The notes: a model not told the origin generated them from the letters alone. A DNA stretch of 64,000 nucleotides from Pseudomonas botevensis (GCF_019145475.1 NZ_JAHTKI010000026.1:37394-101393); one strand, 5' to 3'; counted from the stretch's first letter, positions 42,086-51,509 are shown. Translations and numbers: made by a program.

Positions 42086-42628
42086 TCAGGCTTGCGGTTC
42101 GGCCGGGGCTTCGGCATCAGCGGCCGGGACAGCGGTGTCCGGGCGGGCCGACTTGATCTCTTGCAAGCCTTCGGTGTTGGCGATGACGTCGCGCAACAGC
42201 TTGTCCAGATCATCGTTGCCGTCGAGTTTGGTCAGCAGGTCGCGCAGGCGCTGGCGAGCCTCGAACAGACGGCGCAGCGGGGTGACTTGCTCCACCACCT
42301 TGACCGGGTCGAAATCGTCGATGTGTTTGAAGTTCAGCTCGATGTTGAGCTTGCTGTCGTCGCCGGTGAGGGTGTTGTTGACTTGCAGCGTGGCGCGGGG
42401 GGCGATGGAGGCGAGCACTTCGTTGAAATTGTCGCGGTCGATTTCGGTAAAGCGCCGCTCATTCAGTTTCGGCAATGGCTCAAGAGGTTTGCCGGACAGG
42501 TCGGACAGGATCCCGACCACCAGCGGCAATTCCTTTTTCTCGATGGCATTGCCGATTTCGACGTCGTAGGTGATTTGCACCCGAGGCGGGCGAACCCGGT
42601 CGAGCTTGTGCTGGGTACTTTCTGCCAT
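42086..42628 (-). CDS. tssB: T6SS sheath protein TssB (VipA)
   Basis: Small sheath subunit of 180 residues. It opens STQHKLDRVRPPRVQITYDV and EIGNAIEKKELPLVVGILSD, the family signature, and has FNEVLASIAPRATLQVNNTL near 75. The ATG at 42628 (CGGAG 10 bases upstream) is preferred to one 11 codons earlier. It is the first gene of the leftward half of the locus, divergent from tssJ, with a 13-bp inverted repeat just upstream. No ClpV-release extension is evident; an Ala/Glu-rich tail ends the protein. Confidence 0.95.
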   Translation of the reverse strand: MAESTQHKLDRVRPPRVQITYDVEIGNAIEKKELPLVVGILSDLSGKPLEPLPKLNERRFTEIDRDNFNEVLASIAPRATLQVNNTLTGDDSKLNIELNFKHIDDFDPVKVVEQVTPLRRLFEARQRLRDLLTKLDGNDDLDKLLRDVIANTEGLQEIKSARPDTAVPAADAEAPAEPQA

Positions 42629-42644
42629 GTCGGCGGACTCCGAT

Positions 42645-42686
42645 GCGATGAGCGGGCGCAATGCATCGGGGTGGCCCGCTCATCGC
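42645..42686. promoter_or_regulatory. Perfect 13-bp inverted repeat upstream of tssB
   Basis: GCGATGAGCGGGC (42645-42657), a 16-base spacer, then GCCCGCTCATCGC (42674-42686). The inner arm lies 16 bases from the tssB start codon, so it is either an operator or a strong hairpin in the tssB leader near the ribosome-binding site. No T-run follows, so it is not a standard terminator. Confidence 0.65.
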
Positions 42687-42856
42687 TTTCCCTTGCTGGA
42701 CCACAGGTTAGAAAGGGAGGCAGATGACCTGTCGTTCCTTTGACAAACCTTCCACATTCGGCTGTAGGAACCGAACTACCCAAGACGCTAGAACAGGTCT
42801 ATAAAAATGCAAGCGAAAAACATTTTTGGACTGTCGCGAGAAAAGGAAAATTCATT

Positions 42857-43303
42857 TTGAATGCACGTTTTTTTGCTGCCCTTTTGTTCGTGTGTCTGTC
42901 GGGCTGTTCGTTGTTCGGGCCGAAGGTCGACCTCGACAGCCTGACCCTCGATGTCGCGCCCAGGGCCAACGACGACACCCCCATCGCCGTGGACTTCATC
43001 GCGGTCAACGACCCGGACCTGCTCAAGCAACTGTCGGGCATCAGTGCCAGCCAGTGGTTCGCCGGACGCGAGCAGTACCAGCGCGACTATCGTCAACTGA
43101 TGAGCGTGTGGGGACTGGAGCTGGTGCCGGGGCAATTCATCGACCGTCAACCCTTCCCGCTGGGGGGCAAGCGGGCGGCTGGACTTTTGGTCTTCGCCAG
43201 CTATAACACACCCGGAGCGCACCGCTTGCGGCTGGACGACCAGAGCGAGGCGTGGCTGAAGTTCGACAGCCGCGAGATGAGCCTGGTCAGCACCGAGCAC
43301 TGA
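42857..43303 (+). CDS. tssJ: T6SS outer-membrane lipoprotein TssJ
   Basis: Lipoprotein of 148 residues that anchors the TssJLM membrane complex. The lipobox is LSGC (cysteine about 17), preceded by a short hydrophobic signal; the mature part has the TssJ beta-sandwich features (LDSLTLDVAPRANDD, then VDFIAVND and SRIMSLVSTE-like end). No ATG fits: the best start is TTG at 42857, with AAGGAAAA about 9 bases upstream, because the longer frame from 42740 would bury the signal peptide. First gene of the rightward half of the locus. Confidence 0.88.
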   Translation: MNARFFAALLFVCLSGCSLFGPKVDLDSLTLDVAPRANDDTPIAVDFIAVNDPDLLKQLSGISASQWFAGREQYQRDYRQLMSVWGLELVPGQFIDRQPFPLGGKRAAGLLVFASYNTPGAHRLRLDDQSEAWLKFDSREMSLVSTEH

Positions 43304-43361
43304 GCCTCGCACACGCAATTACCGTACGCCGCCAGGTTGCGGCGCAGTCGAAGGGAGTCGT

Positions 43362-44693
43362 ATGAGTCTGCTACCTGACGCGGTTTGCTGGCATGAAGGC
43401 ATGCAGTTGCTGCCGCAGCATTTTCAGTTGCAGGGGCTGCGCGCCGAGGCGCTGGTGGCGCACGCGGCGCAGGCGTGCAACCCGTGGTTCTTCGGGGTCG
43501 GTCACATGGAATTCGACCCCTCGGCGATGAGCGCCGGGGTGGTGCGCGTGGTATCGCTGCAAGGGACGATGCCCGATGGTTTGCCGGTCAATCTGCAGGC
43601 CGGTGTCGGCCCGGCGCTGGAGCTGGATGTCGGCCCGTCGATCAGCGAAACCGACGACGCCACCGTCACCGTTTACCTGGCGATCAGCCCGTTGTGGCGC
43701 GCCGGGCAACTGCTCCCGCTCAAGGGGCGGTTGCAGTCGCTGGTGGGGGAGGCGCTGCCGGATCTCACCAGCGGCGAGTTCCCCGAGTCGATCACAGTGT
43801 GGCGGCCGAATCCGCGCCTGTGTACGCAACTGACCAAGGCGGATTCGATCTGTCTGCCGCTGCTGAAGATCCGCAAGGAGGGCGGCGGTTTCCTGCCGTT
43901 GCCCTACACGCCGCCGACGCCGATCCTGTTGCCTGAATCACCGCTGGGCCGACGAGTCGCCGGGCTGTGTGCGCGGGCTCGGGAGAAGTGTCTGTTTCTC
44001 GGCGGGCGTCTGCGTCAGGCGCAGCAGGCCGGCAATCAGGACGATGCCCTGGAGATCCGCCGCCAGTTGACCGCGTTGTGGGCGCGACTGCCGGAAGTCG
44101 AAGGCACGCTCAACAGTCGCGTCGCCCATCCGCAAACCCTGTATGGGCAATTGCTCGGGCTGGCCGGTGCCTGGTCGGCGCTCGATCTGCTGGCCGGTGT
44201 GCCGGCGTTCGCGCCGCTGGATTTCTACGAGTTGCAGCGCGGCTACGGGCAAGTCCTCGACTGGCTGGAAACCACCCTGGAACTGATCCGCGCCGGCTAT
44301 CGCAGCCTGCCGTTCGAACGCGGCGAGCAAGGGTTTTCCATCGAGTTGCCGGACGATCAGCCGAGCCAGCGTCTGGTCATCGGTCTGCGCATGCCCAACG
44401 GTGCCAGCGAACAGGCGGCCGGCGACTGGTTGCGTGGCGCGATCATTGCCTCGGCGCCGCACATCGCCTTGCTCAGCCGCCAACGCATGAGCGGCCTGAC
44501 GCACCAGGCCATGAGCCGCAGCGAGCAGGTGGCCTACAGCGTCGGCGACGATACCCGGTTGTTTGTGGTCACCGCCGAAGGGACCTGGTTCGACGCCCAA
44601 CTGCCGCTGGTGATCGCGGCGCCGGTGGCCCGACTCACCAGCAGTCCGTGGCAGGTCGTGCTGTTTGTTGCCCAGACCAGTGAAAGTGCCTGA
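43362..44693 (+). CDS. tssK: T6SS baseplate connector TssK
   Basis: Trimeric adaptor of 443 residues that links the baseplate to the membrane complex. It begins with the typical AVCWHEGMQLLPQHFQLQGL segment (about 7-26) and contains QLYLAISPLW-like beta strands and PRLCTQLTK near 150; the C-terminal region (IASAPHIALLSRQRMSGL near 360) is the part that contacts TssL and TssM in known structures. It follows tssJ by 58 bases and precedes tssL by 18. Confidence 0.94.
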   Translation: MSLLPDAVCWHEGMQLLPQHFQLQGLRAEALVAHAAQACNPWFFGVGHMEFDPSAMSAGVVRVVSLQGTMPDGLPVNLQAGVGPALELDVGPSISETDDATVTVYLAISPLWRAGQLLPLKGRLQSLVGEALPDLTSGEFPESITVWRPNPRLCTQLTKADSICLPLLKIRKEGGGFLPLPYTPPTPILLPESPLGRRVAGLCARAREKCLFLGGRLRQAQQAGNQDDALEIRRQLTALWARLPEVEGTLNSRVAHPQTLYGQLLGLAGAWSALDLLAGVPAFAPLDFYELQRGYGQVLDWLETTLELIRAGYRSLPFERGEQGFSIELPDDQPSQRLVIGLRMPNGASEQAAGDWLRGAIIASAPHIALLSRQRMSGLTHQAMSRSEQVAYSVGDDTRLFVVTAEGTWFDAQLPLVIAAPVARLTSSPWQVVLFVAQTSESA

Positions 44694-44711
44694 TTACACA
44701 AGGAACGCTGT

Positions 44712-45488
44712 ATGTCTGAAGGGAATGGCGGGTCCGGGACAAGAAACCTGAGCGTGCAGGACGCGCCCTTGAGCAGCGCATTCCGCGAGGCGTGGCAGCA
44801 GTGGTCGCGGGACTGGAGCCAGTTGCCCAAGGACAGCGAGGACGAAGCGGCGCTGGTGGAAACGGTGGTCGAACTCTCGACCCAAGGCTCGCAGCGGTTA
44901 TGGCGAACGGCGTACTCACGGGTCGGCGATTCGGCGACCGAGCAGGTCAAGGCGCTGGTCTACGCCTTCGTCGCGCTGGTCGATGAAACCCTGTTGTTCA
45001 GCCCGTGGCCCGGTCAGTCGGCGTGGCAGGACAAGCCTTTGGAGTCGCGTCTGTACAGCAGCCGTCAGGCCGGTGAGCAAGTGCCGGCGGCGATTCAAAC
45101 CCTGCTCGACGAACAACAACCCACCACCCGCGATCTGGCGAACGTGTATCTGCTGTGCCTGATTCTCGGTTTTCACGGGCGCTTGCGTGGTGAGCAGAGT
45201 CAGGTGCAGCGGGAGAAATGGCGTCTGGCGCTGTTCACTTTTGCCTGGCAGGAAGAGGCGGACTACGCCGATGTCAGCCAGCGTCTGACGCAACCTGCGC
45301 AGACTCCGCCGCTGCAATTGCCGGTGCGCACGGCGTTGCCTGACGGCTTTCGTCTGGCGCTGGGCATTCTGGCGTTGATGATGTTGCTGACCGGGCTCGG
45401 TCATGTGCTGTGGCGCGACATCCGCATGGAGCTGGAACCGGTGTTGCAGATGACCGATGCCGTGCCGGCGCCGGAGCAAGACTCATGA
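44712..45488 (+). CDS. tssL: T6SS inner-membrane protein TssL (DotU), no peptidoglycan-binding domain
   Basis: Tail-anchored protein of 258 residues. The cytoplasmic DotU domain is seen in QVKALVYAFVALVDETLLFS followed by PWPGQSAWQDKPLESRLYSS and YLLCLILGFHGRLRG near 146. A single membrane helix lies near the end (LALGILALMMLLTGLGHVLW, about 220-240). There is no OmpA-like C-terminal extension, so cell-wall attachment must come from another protein. Its stop overlaps the tssM start (ATGA at 45485-45488). Confidence 0.94.
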   Translation: MSEGNGGSGTRNLSVQDAPLSSAFREAWQQWSRDWSQLPKDSEDEAALVETVVELSTQGSQRLWRTAYSRVGDSATEQVKALVYAFVALVDETLLFSPWPGQSAWQDKPLESRLYSSRQAGEQVPAAIQTLLDEQQPTTRDLANVYLLCLILGFHGRLRGEQSQVQREKWRLALFTFAWQEEADYADVSQRLTQPAQTPPLQLPVRTALPDGFRLALGILALMMLLTGLGHVLWRDIRMELEPVLQMTDAVPAPEQDS

Positions 45489-48400
45489 GCACCCTGACGC
45501 TTGTCGCGTGGGTGCTGGCGATCCTTCTGTTATTGGCGCTGGTGGCCGTCGCAGTATGGTGGCTACGCACGCGCAGTGGCGCGGCGATCCGCAGTTTTTA
45601 TGCGGCGGTGCGGCACATGGAGCAAGAGCAGGGCAGCCACGACCGTTATCAATTGCCCTGGCTGCTGATGCTCGGCGACGAAAACCAGGGCACGCAACTG
45701 GTCGCCGAATGGCGCTTGCAACCCACCGACAAACCGGCGTGGTTCGGCCGCTGGTGGTCGGATCCCGAGGGCGCGGTGCTGGTGGTGCCGCAGGCGCTGT
45801 TCCTGCCGGAAGACGGCATGCATTTGCAGCGTGGCGGCTGGTGGCGAGTGCTCGGACTGATCCTGCGTCTGCGCAGCAAGCGACCGCTGGACGGGGTGAT
45901 CTGGACGGTGCCGGTCAGTCGTCTGGGCAATCTGGAACAAGCCACCACTTTGGGGCTGGCGGCGCGTCGACGGTTCATCGATCTGCTGCAGCGCTTCGGC
46001 CTGAGTCTGCCGGTGTACGTGGTGATCACCGGGCTTGAGGAGTTGCCGGGGTTTCAGGAACTGATCGCCGCGTTGCCCGAAGAGGCTCGGGAGCGAACCC
46101 TGGGCTGGTCGTCGCCCTACGCGCGCGATGCGGTGTGGCAGGGGCAGTGGAGCGATCAGGCGCTGGATCGGCTGCACCGGGCGGTGGCGGAAGCGGTGGT
46201 GGAAATCGGCACTTTGTCCGGGCAACTGAGCGCCGATCTGTTCGCTTTGCCGGAGCGCCTGGAGACCTTGCGTCGGGGTTTGCAGAATGTGCTGGAACCG
46301 GTGTTTCAGGGCAACGCTCAAGGCGAGGCGCCGTGTTTTCGCGGAGTGTATTTGAGCGCCAATCAGGCGTCCGAAGATGCCCGTGACGGCTTCAGCGCCG
46401 ACGACAGCGGCTTGCAGGAAAGCGCCTTCATGCGCCAGTTGTGGCGCCAGCGTCTGGTGGGTGAGCGCGGTCTGGCCCAGGGCGTGCCGCGTCTGTTGCG
46501 TTTGCGTCAGCGCTGGCAACGGCTGACCGTCGGCGTGGCGCTGGTGGTCGGGGTGATCTGGGGCGTGGCGATGGTGTGGGTGTGGCACGCGTCGGTCAAG
46601 GATGCCCACGAACTGGCGCGGCTGCTGCAAGGCGCGCAAAAAAATTACGTGGCGGTCACTGACGAGGCGCATCGGGTCGAACCGACCCGGCGCAACGTGC
46701 AGAGCTTCTGGCGGGTACTGGAACGGGCGCCGCGCTGGGATTACGCCTCGCTGGTGTTTCCGACGTCGTGGTTTTCCTCGCTGGACAGCCGTCTCGAACA
46801 GGAGCTGTTGCAGTCCTCCCGGCGCCATATCCTGACCCCGCTGCATGAGTTGCTGACGGCGGAGCTGGTGAAGATCAAGGCGATTCGCAGCACCGACCGG
46901 CGCGCCAGCGTCGAAAGCGAAGACCCGGCGCAATGGCAGAACTATCAGAAGGCCACGGATTTGGTGGACCGCGCGTTGCGCCTGGAACAGCAGAACCAGT
47001 TGTTCAGTCAGGTGCAGAACAATCAGCGGGTGCCGCTGGAGGATCTGGTGCAACTGAGCAACAACGCGCTGTCGCTCAATCTCAATGCCGGCGCCTTGCC
47101 CCATGCCGCGTTCTACAACCGCTTGCTGGTGGCCGGCGCCGGGGATAGCGGGGAATTGCAGGCGCTGGACTTGAGTGCCGAGCGGCCGTTGATCACCAGC
47201 AATTTTTCCGGATTGATGGAGCGCTGGCTCGATCAGTATTTCCTCGCCGACAACTTCGTCAGCAAGGCCGGCTACCTCAAGTTGCACCTCGAACAACTGG
47301 AAGTCGGCAGCGGCAACAGCCTGCGCGAACTGGAAGACCTGCGGGCGCTGGTCGACGACTTGCAGGCGGCCATCGCCCTGACCAATTCGGCGTGGGGGCG
47401 TGGCAAGGGCCAGGAACTGGTGCCGGGTTATCGCGAGCTGCTGGACAAGGTGCGCAAAAGTGCCTTGCTGGGGCCGGCGGTCGAGCAACAACTGGAGGCA
47501 CAGGCCGCGCGGTTGCAGCAAAGTTTTCGCGATCAGTGGATCGCCCAGGTCGGCTCCCGGGGCAATCTGCTGGTGCAGCAGGGCAGCGGGCAACTGACGT
47601 TGCAAGAGCATGTGGTGAAGCTGGACAACGCGGTGCAGTCACTGTTCAAGCGTGACTTCGTGTCGATTGCCTTGCGTGCCAGTCAGGACAATGTCGACCT
47701 GCAAGGCCAGGTCGTGGACGGCGATGACCTCAACACCTCGCTGAGCTACTTCGCCAGCTACAAGAGTTATATCGCCGAAGAACTGCCGCGCATTCCGCCG
47801 GTGTATCGCGGCGCGTTGCTGCAAGCCGCCGAGAACGCGGCGGCCCAGGCGATGTGGCTGAGCCTCAAGGATCACAACGACCAGACGCAGTCTTACGCGG
47901 TGTTCAACGTTCAGGCCGAACAGGCGATGGCCCTGCAAAAAGCCTTCGTCGAGGTGCACCGCACGGATCTGGCGGCGCGCCTGCAAAGTGCCCTGAACCG
48001 TCGGGCGATGGGGCAGATTGTCAGTGGGCTGGATGAAATCACCGCGCAGCCGCTGTTCGGTGGCCGCGCCGAAATCAGCCAGTGGGACGGCTCGAAAAAC
48101 CTCGGCTTGCAGTTGTACGGCGCCAGTGACGTGCAGGACTTGAAGCTCGGCCTCAAGCAGCAGTTCAACACCATGCTCGGCATCACCGAACGTCGCACCC
48201 CGGCGCTGCAATGGCTCAAGACCCAGCAGGGGAATCTTTCGGCCCTGGACTATGAGCGGGTCACCCAGTTCAGCGCGCTCAACGATGAATTGCTCAAATA
48301 CAAGGATTCCAACCCCGCCAGCTCGCCGGCGCAGATCGAGCAACTGGTCAGCCGCGACTTCATCGAAATGGACACCAACTCCTGCGTGCAGATGTTGCAG

Positions 48401-49312
48401 ACCGCCAATCTGACGGGCGGACGCGGCACCCTGGCGATGCGCGCGGTGGAACTGCAACAGTCGGCGCTGCAACGTTGCCAGTTCCTGCAACAACAGCAGG
48501 CCGCCGCCGCGTGGAATGAGTTGGCCAATTACTTCAATCAGTACCTGGCCGACCGTTTCCCCTTCGCCAACGGTGTGCAGGCCCAGGATGCCGACCCGGC
48601 GCGGGTTCAGCATCTGCTCGAACTGATCGACAAGCGCTTGCCGGTGGCCCAGGCCGGACTGGTGATGAGTCAGGCGCCGGAGCGGTTGGCGGCCGAGGAC
48701 TTTCTCAACCGTTTGAAACAGAGCGCGACCTGGCTCACGCCGCTGTTCGTGCGCGACAAGAGCGGCATTCTGGGCGTCGAGCTGGACGTGCGCTGGCGCA
48801 CCGACCGTGAGGAGGAAAAGGGCGCCGATCAGGTGATCGCGTGGGGCTTGTTGTCGGGCAATCAGCAGGTCAACTACCCCGCCGGCGAGCAACCGAATCT
48901 GCGCTGGATGGTCGGCCAGCCGATTCGCCTGACCTTGCGCTGGGCACGCAACGGCAAGGATCGGCCGGTCAATGACCCGTCGCAACCGAACCTGGTGGTG
49001 CGCGACCTTGAGGCGGGTTGGGAGTACGGCGGGCCGTGGTCGTTGTTGCGGCTGATGCGCGCGCACTTTTCGGTGCAGCGTCAGCCGAGCATGGACTACA
49101 CCGACTTTCCGTTGAGCCTGCGCCTGCCGGTCACCGCGCAGACCGACAGCGTCACCAACGAATTCACCCGGATGTTCGTGCGCCTGTCATTGATGAGCCA
49201 GGGCTCGAAACTGCCGTTGTCCATCGCACCGCCGCCAACCCGTGCGCCGCGCTCGCCGTTTCAGGTGACCGGCACGACGGCGGCCATTGAAACCCGGGAG
49301 GAGGGGCTGTGA
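45485..49312 (+). CDS. tssM: T6SS inner-membrane core protein TssM (IcmF) with degenerate Walker A
   Basis: Largest membrane-complex subunit, 1275 residues. One membrane helix at about 5-27 and a second at about 345-367 flank the cytoplasmic domain; a large periplasmic part follows, ending in the beta domain (about 1080-1275) that binds TssJ. Where ATP-binding TssM proteins have GxxxxGK[ST], this one reads GDENQGTQ (about 64-71) after LPWLLML, so the lysine is lost and nucleotide binding is unlikely. The ATG overlaps the tssL stop; the tssA start overlaps the tssM stop. Confidence 0.94.
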   Translation: MSTLTLVAWVLAILLLLALVAVAVWWLRTRSGAAIRSFYAAVRHMEQEQGSHDRYQLPWLLMLGDENQGTQLVAEWRLQPTDKPAWFGRWWSDPEGAVLVVPQALFLPEDGMHLQRGGWWRVLGLILRLRSKRPLDGVIWTVPVSRLGNLEQATTLGLAARRRFIDLLQRFGLSLPVYVVITGLEELPGFQELIAALPEEARERTLGWSSPYARDAVWQGQWSDQALDRLHRAVAEAVVEIGTLSGQLSADLFALPERLETLRRGLQNVLEPVFQGNAQGEAPCFRGVYLSANQASEDARDGFSADDSGLQESAFMRQLWRQRLVGERGLAQGVPRLLRLRQRWQRLTVGVALVVGVIWGVAMVWVWHASVKDAHELARLLQGAQKNYVAVTDEAHRVEPTRRNVQSFWRVLERAPRWDYASLVFPTSWFSSLDSRLEQELLQSSRRHILTPLHELLTAELVKIKAIRSTDRRASVESEDPAQWQNYQKATDLVDRALRLEQQNQLFSQVQNNQRVPLEDLVQLSNNALSLNLNAGALPHAAFYNRLLVAGAGDSGELQALDLSAERPLITSNFSGLMERWLDQYFLADNFVSKAGYLKLHLEQLEVGSGNSLRELEDLRALVDDLQAAIALTNSAWGRGKGQELVPGYRELLDKVRKSALLGPAVEQQLEAQAARLQQSFRDQWIAQVGSRGNLLVQQGSGQLTLQEHVVKLDNAVQSLFKRDFVSIALRASQDNVDLQGQVVDGDDLNTSLSYFASYKSYIAEELPRIPPVYRGALLQAAENAAAQAMWLSLKDHNDQTQSYAVFNVQAEQAMALQKAFVEVHRTDLAARLQSALNRRAMGQIVSGLDEITAQPLFGGRAEISQWDGSKNLGLQLYGASDVQDLKLGLKQQFNTMLGITERRTPALQWLKTQQGNLSALDYERVTQFSALNDELLKYKDSNPASSPAQIEQLVSRDFIEMDTNSCVQMLQTANLTGGRGTLAMRAVELQQSALQRCQFLQQQQAAAAWNELANYFNQYLADRFPFANGVQAQDADPARVQHLLELIDKRLPVAQAGLVMSQAPERLAAEDFLNRLKQSATWLTPLFVRDKSGILGVELDVRWRTDREEEKGADQVIAWGLLSGNQQVNYPAGEQPNLRWMVGQPIRLTLRWARNGKDRPVNDPSQPNLVVRDLEAGWEYGGPWSLLRLMRAHFSVQRQPSMDYTDFPLSLRLPVTAQTDSVTNEFTRMFVRLSLMSQGSKLPLSIAPPPTRAPRSPFQVTGTTAAIETREEGL

Positions 49313-50397
49313 GCCTGCCATCGACCACGTTGCCGGACCCGATCGAACAACTGCTCGCGCCGATCAGCAGCGAAGCGCCCTGCGGTGTGGATCTGCGCTA
49401 TGAGCGTGAGTTCGACCAGTTGCGCGACCTGCGCCGCGAGGACGACGCCAGCCTGCCGACCGGCGTCTGGCAATCGACCCTGAAACGGGCGAGCTGGCCC
49501 GAAGTCGAGAAACTGACCACGAGCCTGTTGCTGGAGCGCAGCAAGGACCTGATGCTCAGCGCCTGGCTCGGCGAGGCCTGGCTGCACTTGCAAGCGCTGG
49601 ATGGTTTGCCCGGCAGCCTGGCGCTGATCGCCGGTCTGTGCGAGCGTTACCCCGAGCAGCTGTATCCCCGGGCCGAGGACGGCGATCAGTCGTGGCGGGT
49701 GATTCCGCTGGAATGGCTGGTGCGTCGCTACAGTGAAATCCTGCTGACCCGGGTGCCGCTGTTCGGCACGCGCAACAGCGATTTCGAGGCGTACACCCTT
49801 GAAGCCTGGCGTCGCTTGCAGCTCCAGCAAGTGCAGGTCAACGACAGCAAGAATGCCAAGACCTCGGCGGAAACCGCTCGCAGCGAACAGAAGAAGCTCA
49901 GCGATCAGATCCGCGTCACGCCGATGGCGTTCTGGCTGCGCACCCAGGGCAATCTGCTGCTGAGCCTGCAACACCTGCAACGCCTCGACACATGGTGCGA
50001 TGCGTACCTGGGCGATCAGGGGCCGGGGCTGCGACCGTTGCAGGAAACCATTCAAGCGTTGTTGACGCTGGTTCAGGAGTTTATCGCCATGCACCCACAG
50101 CAACCGGTGACAACACCCGCGCCCGCGCCGGAGGTCGTCACGCAACCGGACGAGGAAACCGCCCCTGTCCCGCAAGCGGCGCAGGTGTTCCGTGAGCCGG
50201 CCAGCCGGGAAGAGGCCTACCGACAACTGCTGCTGATCGCCGAATACCTGGCCCGCACCGAACCCCACAGCCCGGTGCCATATCTGATCCGGCGCGGGGT
50301 GGAGTGGGGCAACAAGCCGTTAAGCGAATTGTTGGGCGAGCTGATTTCCGCCGACGCCGAGTCGCGTCGTTTGTGGACGTTGCTCGGCGTGCTTTAG
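49309..50397 (+). CDS. tssA: T6SS assembly cap protein TssA
   Basis: Protein of 362 residues that primes tail polymerisation at the baseplate or sheath end. The N-terminal ImpA_N domain is clear (PIEQLLAPISSEAPCGVDLR at about 9-28, then LERSKDLMLSAWLGEAWLHL near 72-91). A short C-terminal domain contains SREEAYRQLLLIAEYLARTE and PHSPVPYLIRRGVEWGNKPL (about 300-340). It starts with GTG overlapping the tssM stop, with GGAGGGG upstream. It ends the rightward operon and overlaps the end of the convergent dehydrogenase gene by 4 bases. Confidence 0.94.
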   Translation: MSLPSTTLPDPIEQLLAPISSEAPCGVDLRYEREFDQLRDLRREDDASLPTGVWQSTLKRASWPEVEKLTTSLLLERSKDLMLSAWLGEAWLHLQALDGLPGSLALIAGLCERYPEQLYPRAEDGDQSWRVIPLEWLVRRYSEILLTRVPLFGTRNSDFEAYTLEAWRRLQLQQVQVNDSKNAKTSAETARSEQKKLSDQIRVTPMAFWLRTQGNLLLSLQHLQRLDTWCDAYLGDQGPGLRPLQETIQALLTLVQEFIAMHPQQPVTTPAPAPEVVTQPDEETAPVPQAAQVFREPASREEAYRQLLLIAEYLARTEPHSPVPYLIRRGVEWGNKPLSELLGELISADAESRRLWTLLGVL

Positions 50398-51362
50398 TGC
50401 ATGCGCTGATTGCTCAGCCTCGGTGGCAGCGCAAGGGGCGTCAGCACCGGTTCTCCGGAGAAGAATGCCACGAGGTTTTTCCCCACCAGTTCCACCGTGC
50501 CCTGGGTCGCTTCCGGTGACAGCCCGGCGACGTGCGGGGTGAGAATCACGTTGCCGAGGGTTTTCAGCGCATCCGGCACTTGCGGCTCGTGGTCGAAGAC
50601 ATCGAGCGCCGCACCGGCGATCCGCCGTTGTTCCAGAGCGCTGATCAGGTCGGCGGTGGCAATCACACTGGCGCGGGCGATGTTGACGATAAAACCGTCT
50701 GGCCCCAGCGCATCCAGCACCGGGCGGTTGACCAGGTGTTTGCTGCCGATCCCGCCCGGCGTCGCCACCACCAGGAAGTCCGACGCGCGGGCCAGTTCGG
50801 TCGGGGTCGAGCAGAACGCGTAGGGCACATCGCTGCGCACCTGGCGGTTGTGATAACTGATCTGCATGTCGAAGCCCTGGCCTGCTCGCCTGGCAATCGC
50901 CATCCCCACCGCACCGAGCCCGAGAATGCCCAGGCGTTTGCCGGCCAGGGACGGGCGCATGACTTTCGGCCACTCGCCCCGGCGCACGGCGGCGTCGCAA
51001 CGGGGAATGTCACGTACCAGGGCCAGCAGCAGGGCCATGGCGTGGTCGGCCACCGACGAGGCGTTGACCCCGGCGCCGTTGGTCACTGTCAGGCCGCGAT
51101 CACTGGCGGCTTGCAGATCCACCTGTTCGTAACCTGCGCCGATCACGCAGATGATCTTCAGCGCCGGCAGCGCATCGATTTCTTCGGCATACAGGCCCAG
51201 CGGGCCACGGGTCAGCACCGCATCGATGCGGCTGCCATGGGTGGCAATGGCCTGAGCACGTTCGGCGGGAGTCGGGGCGAGAATCAGGTGAAAGCCCTGT
51301 CGTTCAAGAATGGGCAGGTAGTCATTGATGGTTTCAACCAGTACCAGAACGGTTGCGGGCAT
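50394..51362 (-). CDS. D-isomer-specific 2-hydroxyacid dehydrogenase (hydroxypyruvate/glyoxylate reductase type)
   Basis: NAD(P)-dependent reductase of 322 residues for 2-oxoacids. The Rossmann motif reads GKRLGILGLGAVGMAIARRA (about 146-165). Catalytic residues are visible: Arg in VNIARASVI (about 240), Glu in DVFDHEPQVP (about 268) and His in ILTPHVAGLS (about 288). The substrate loop VIGAGYEQVDLQAA lies near 73-86. Start is the ATG at 51362 with CAGGAG about 8 bases upstream; an upstream extension to 51500 has no family sequence. Its end overlaps that of tssA tail-to-tail. Substrate preference cannot be read from sequence. Confidence 0.92.
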   Translation of the reverse strand: MPATVLVLVETINDYLPILERQGFHLILAPTPAERAQAIATHGSRIDAVLTRGPLGLYAEEIDALPALKIICVIGAGYEQVDLQAASDRGLTVTNGAGVNASSVADHAMALLLALVRDIPRCDAAVRRGEWPKVMRPSLAGKRLGILGLGAVGMAIARRAGQGFDMQISYHNRQVRSDVPYAFCSTPTELARASDFLVVATPGGIGSKHLVNRPVLDALGPDGFIVNIARASVIATADLISALEQRRIAGAALDVFDHEPQVPDALKTLGNVILTPHVAGLSPEATQGTVELVGKNLVAFFSGEPVLTPLALPPRLSNQRMH

Positions 51363-51509
51363 TGCACGGCTCCTGAGATCGTCGGCTTTCGTACGCATTC
51401 GCTTCAGAGTGCTGATTCCCGGAGCGTTTGGCAATCGCCGGCGCCGGACTCGCACCAGCCAGTGTAGGGGCTGATGCGGATCTTCGGAGGGGCAGGACAT
51501 TGCTGCTCG

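Noticed and set aside
42673..42686. GG-N10-GC that could be a sigma-54 promoter for tssJ
   Set aside because: Only the two doublets match; flanking bases (TGGCCCG...TCGCT) deviate, it overlaps the inverted-repeat arm, and no Sfa activator gene is present.
45563..47611. Leftward open frame of 682 codons opposite tssM, and similar frames at 47639-49066, 54827-56644 and 34481-36244
   Set aside because: All are mirror frames of well-supported genes with low-complexity Arg/Gln/His translations.
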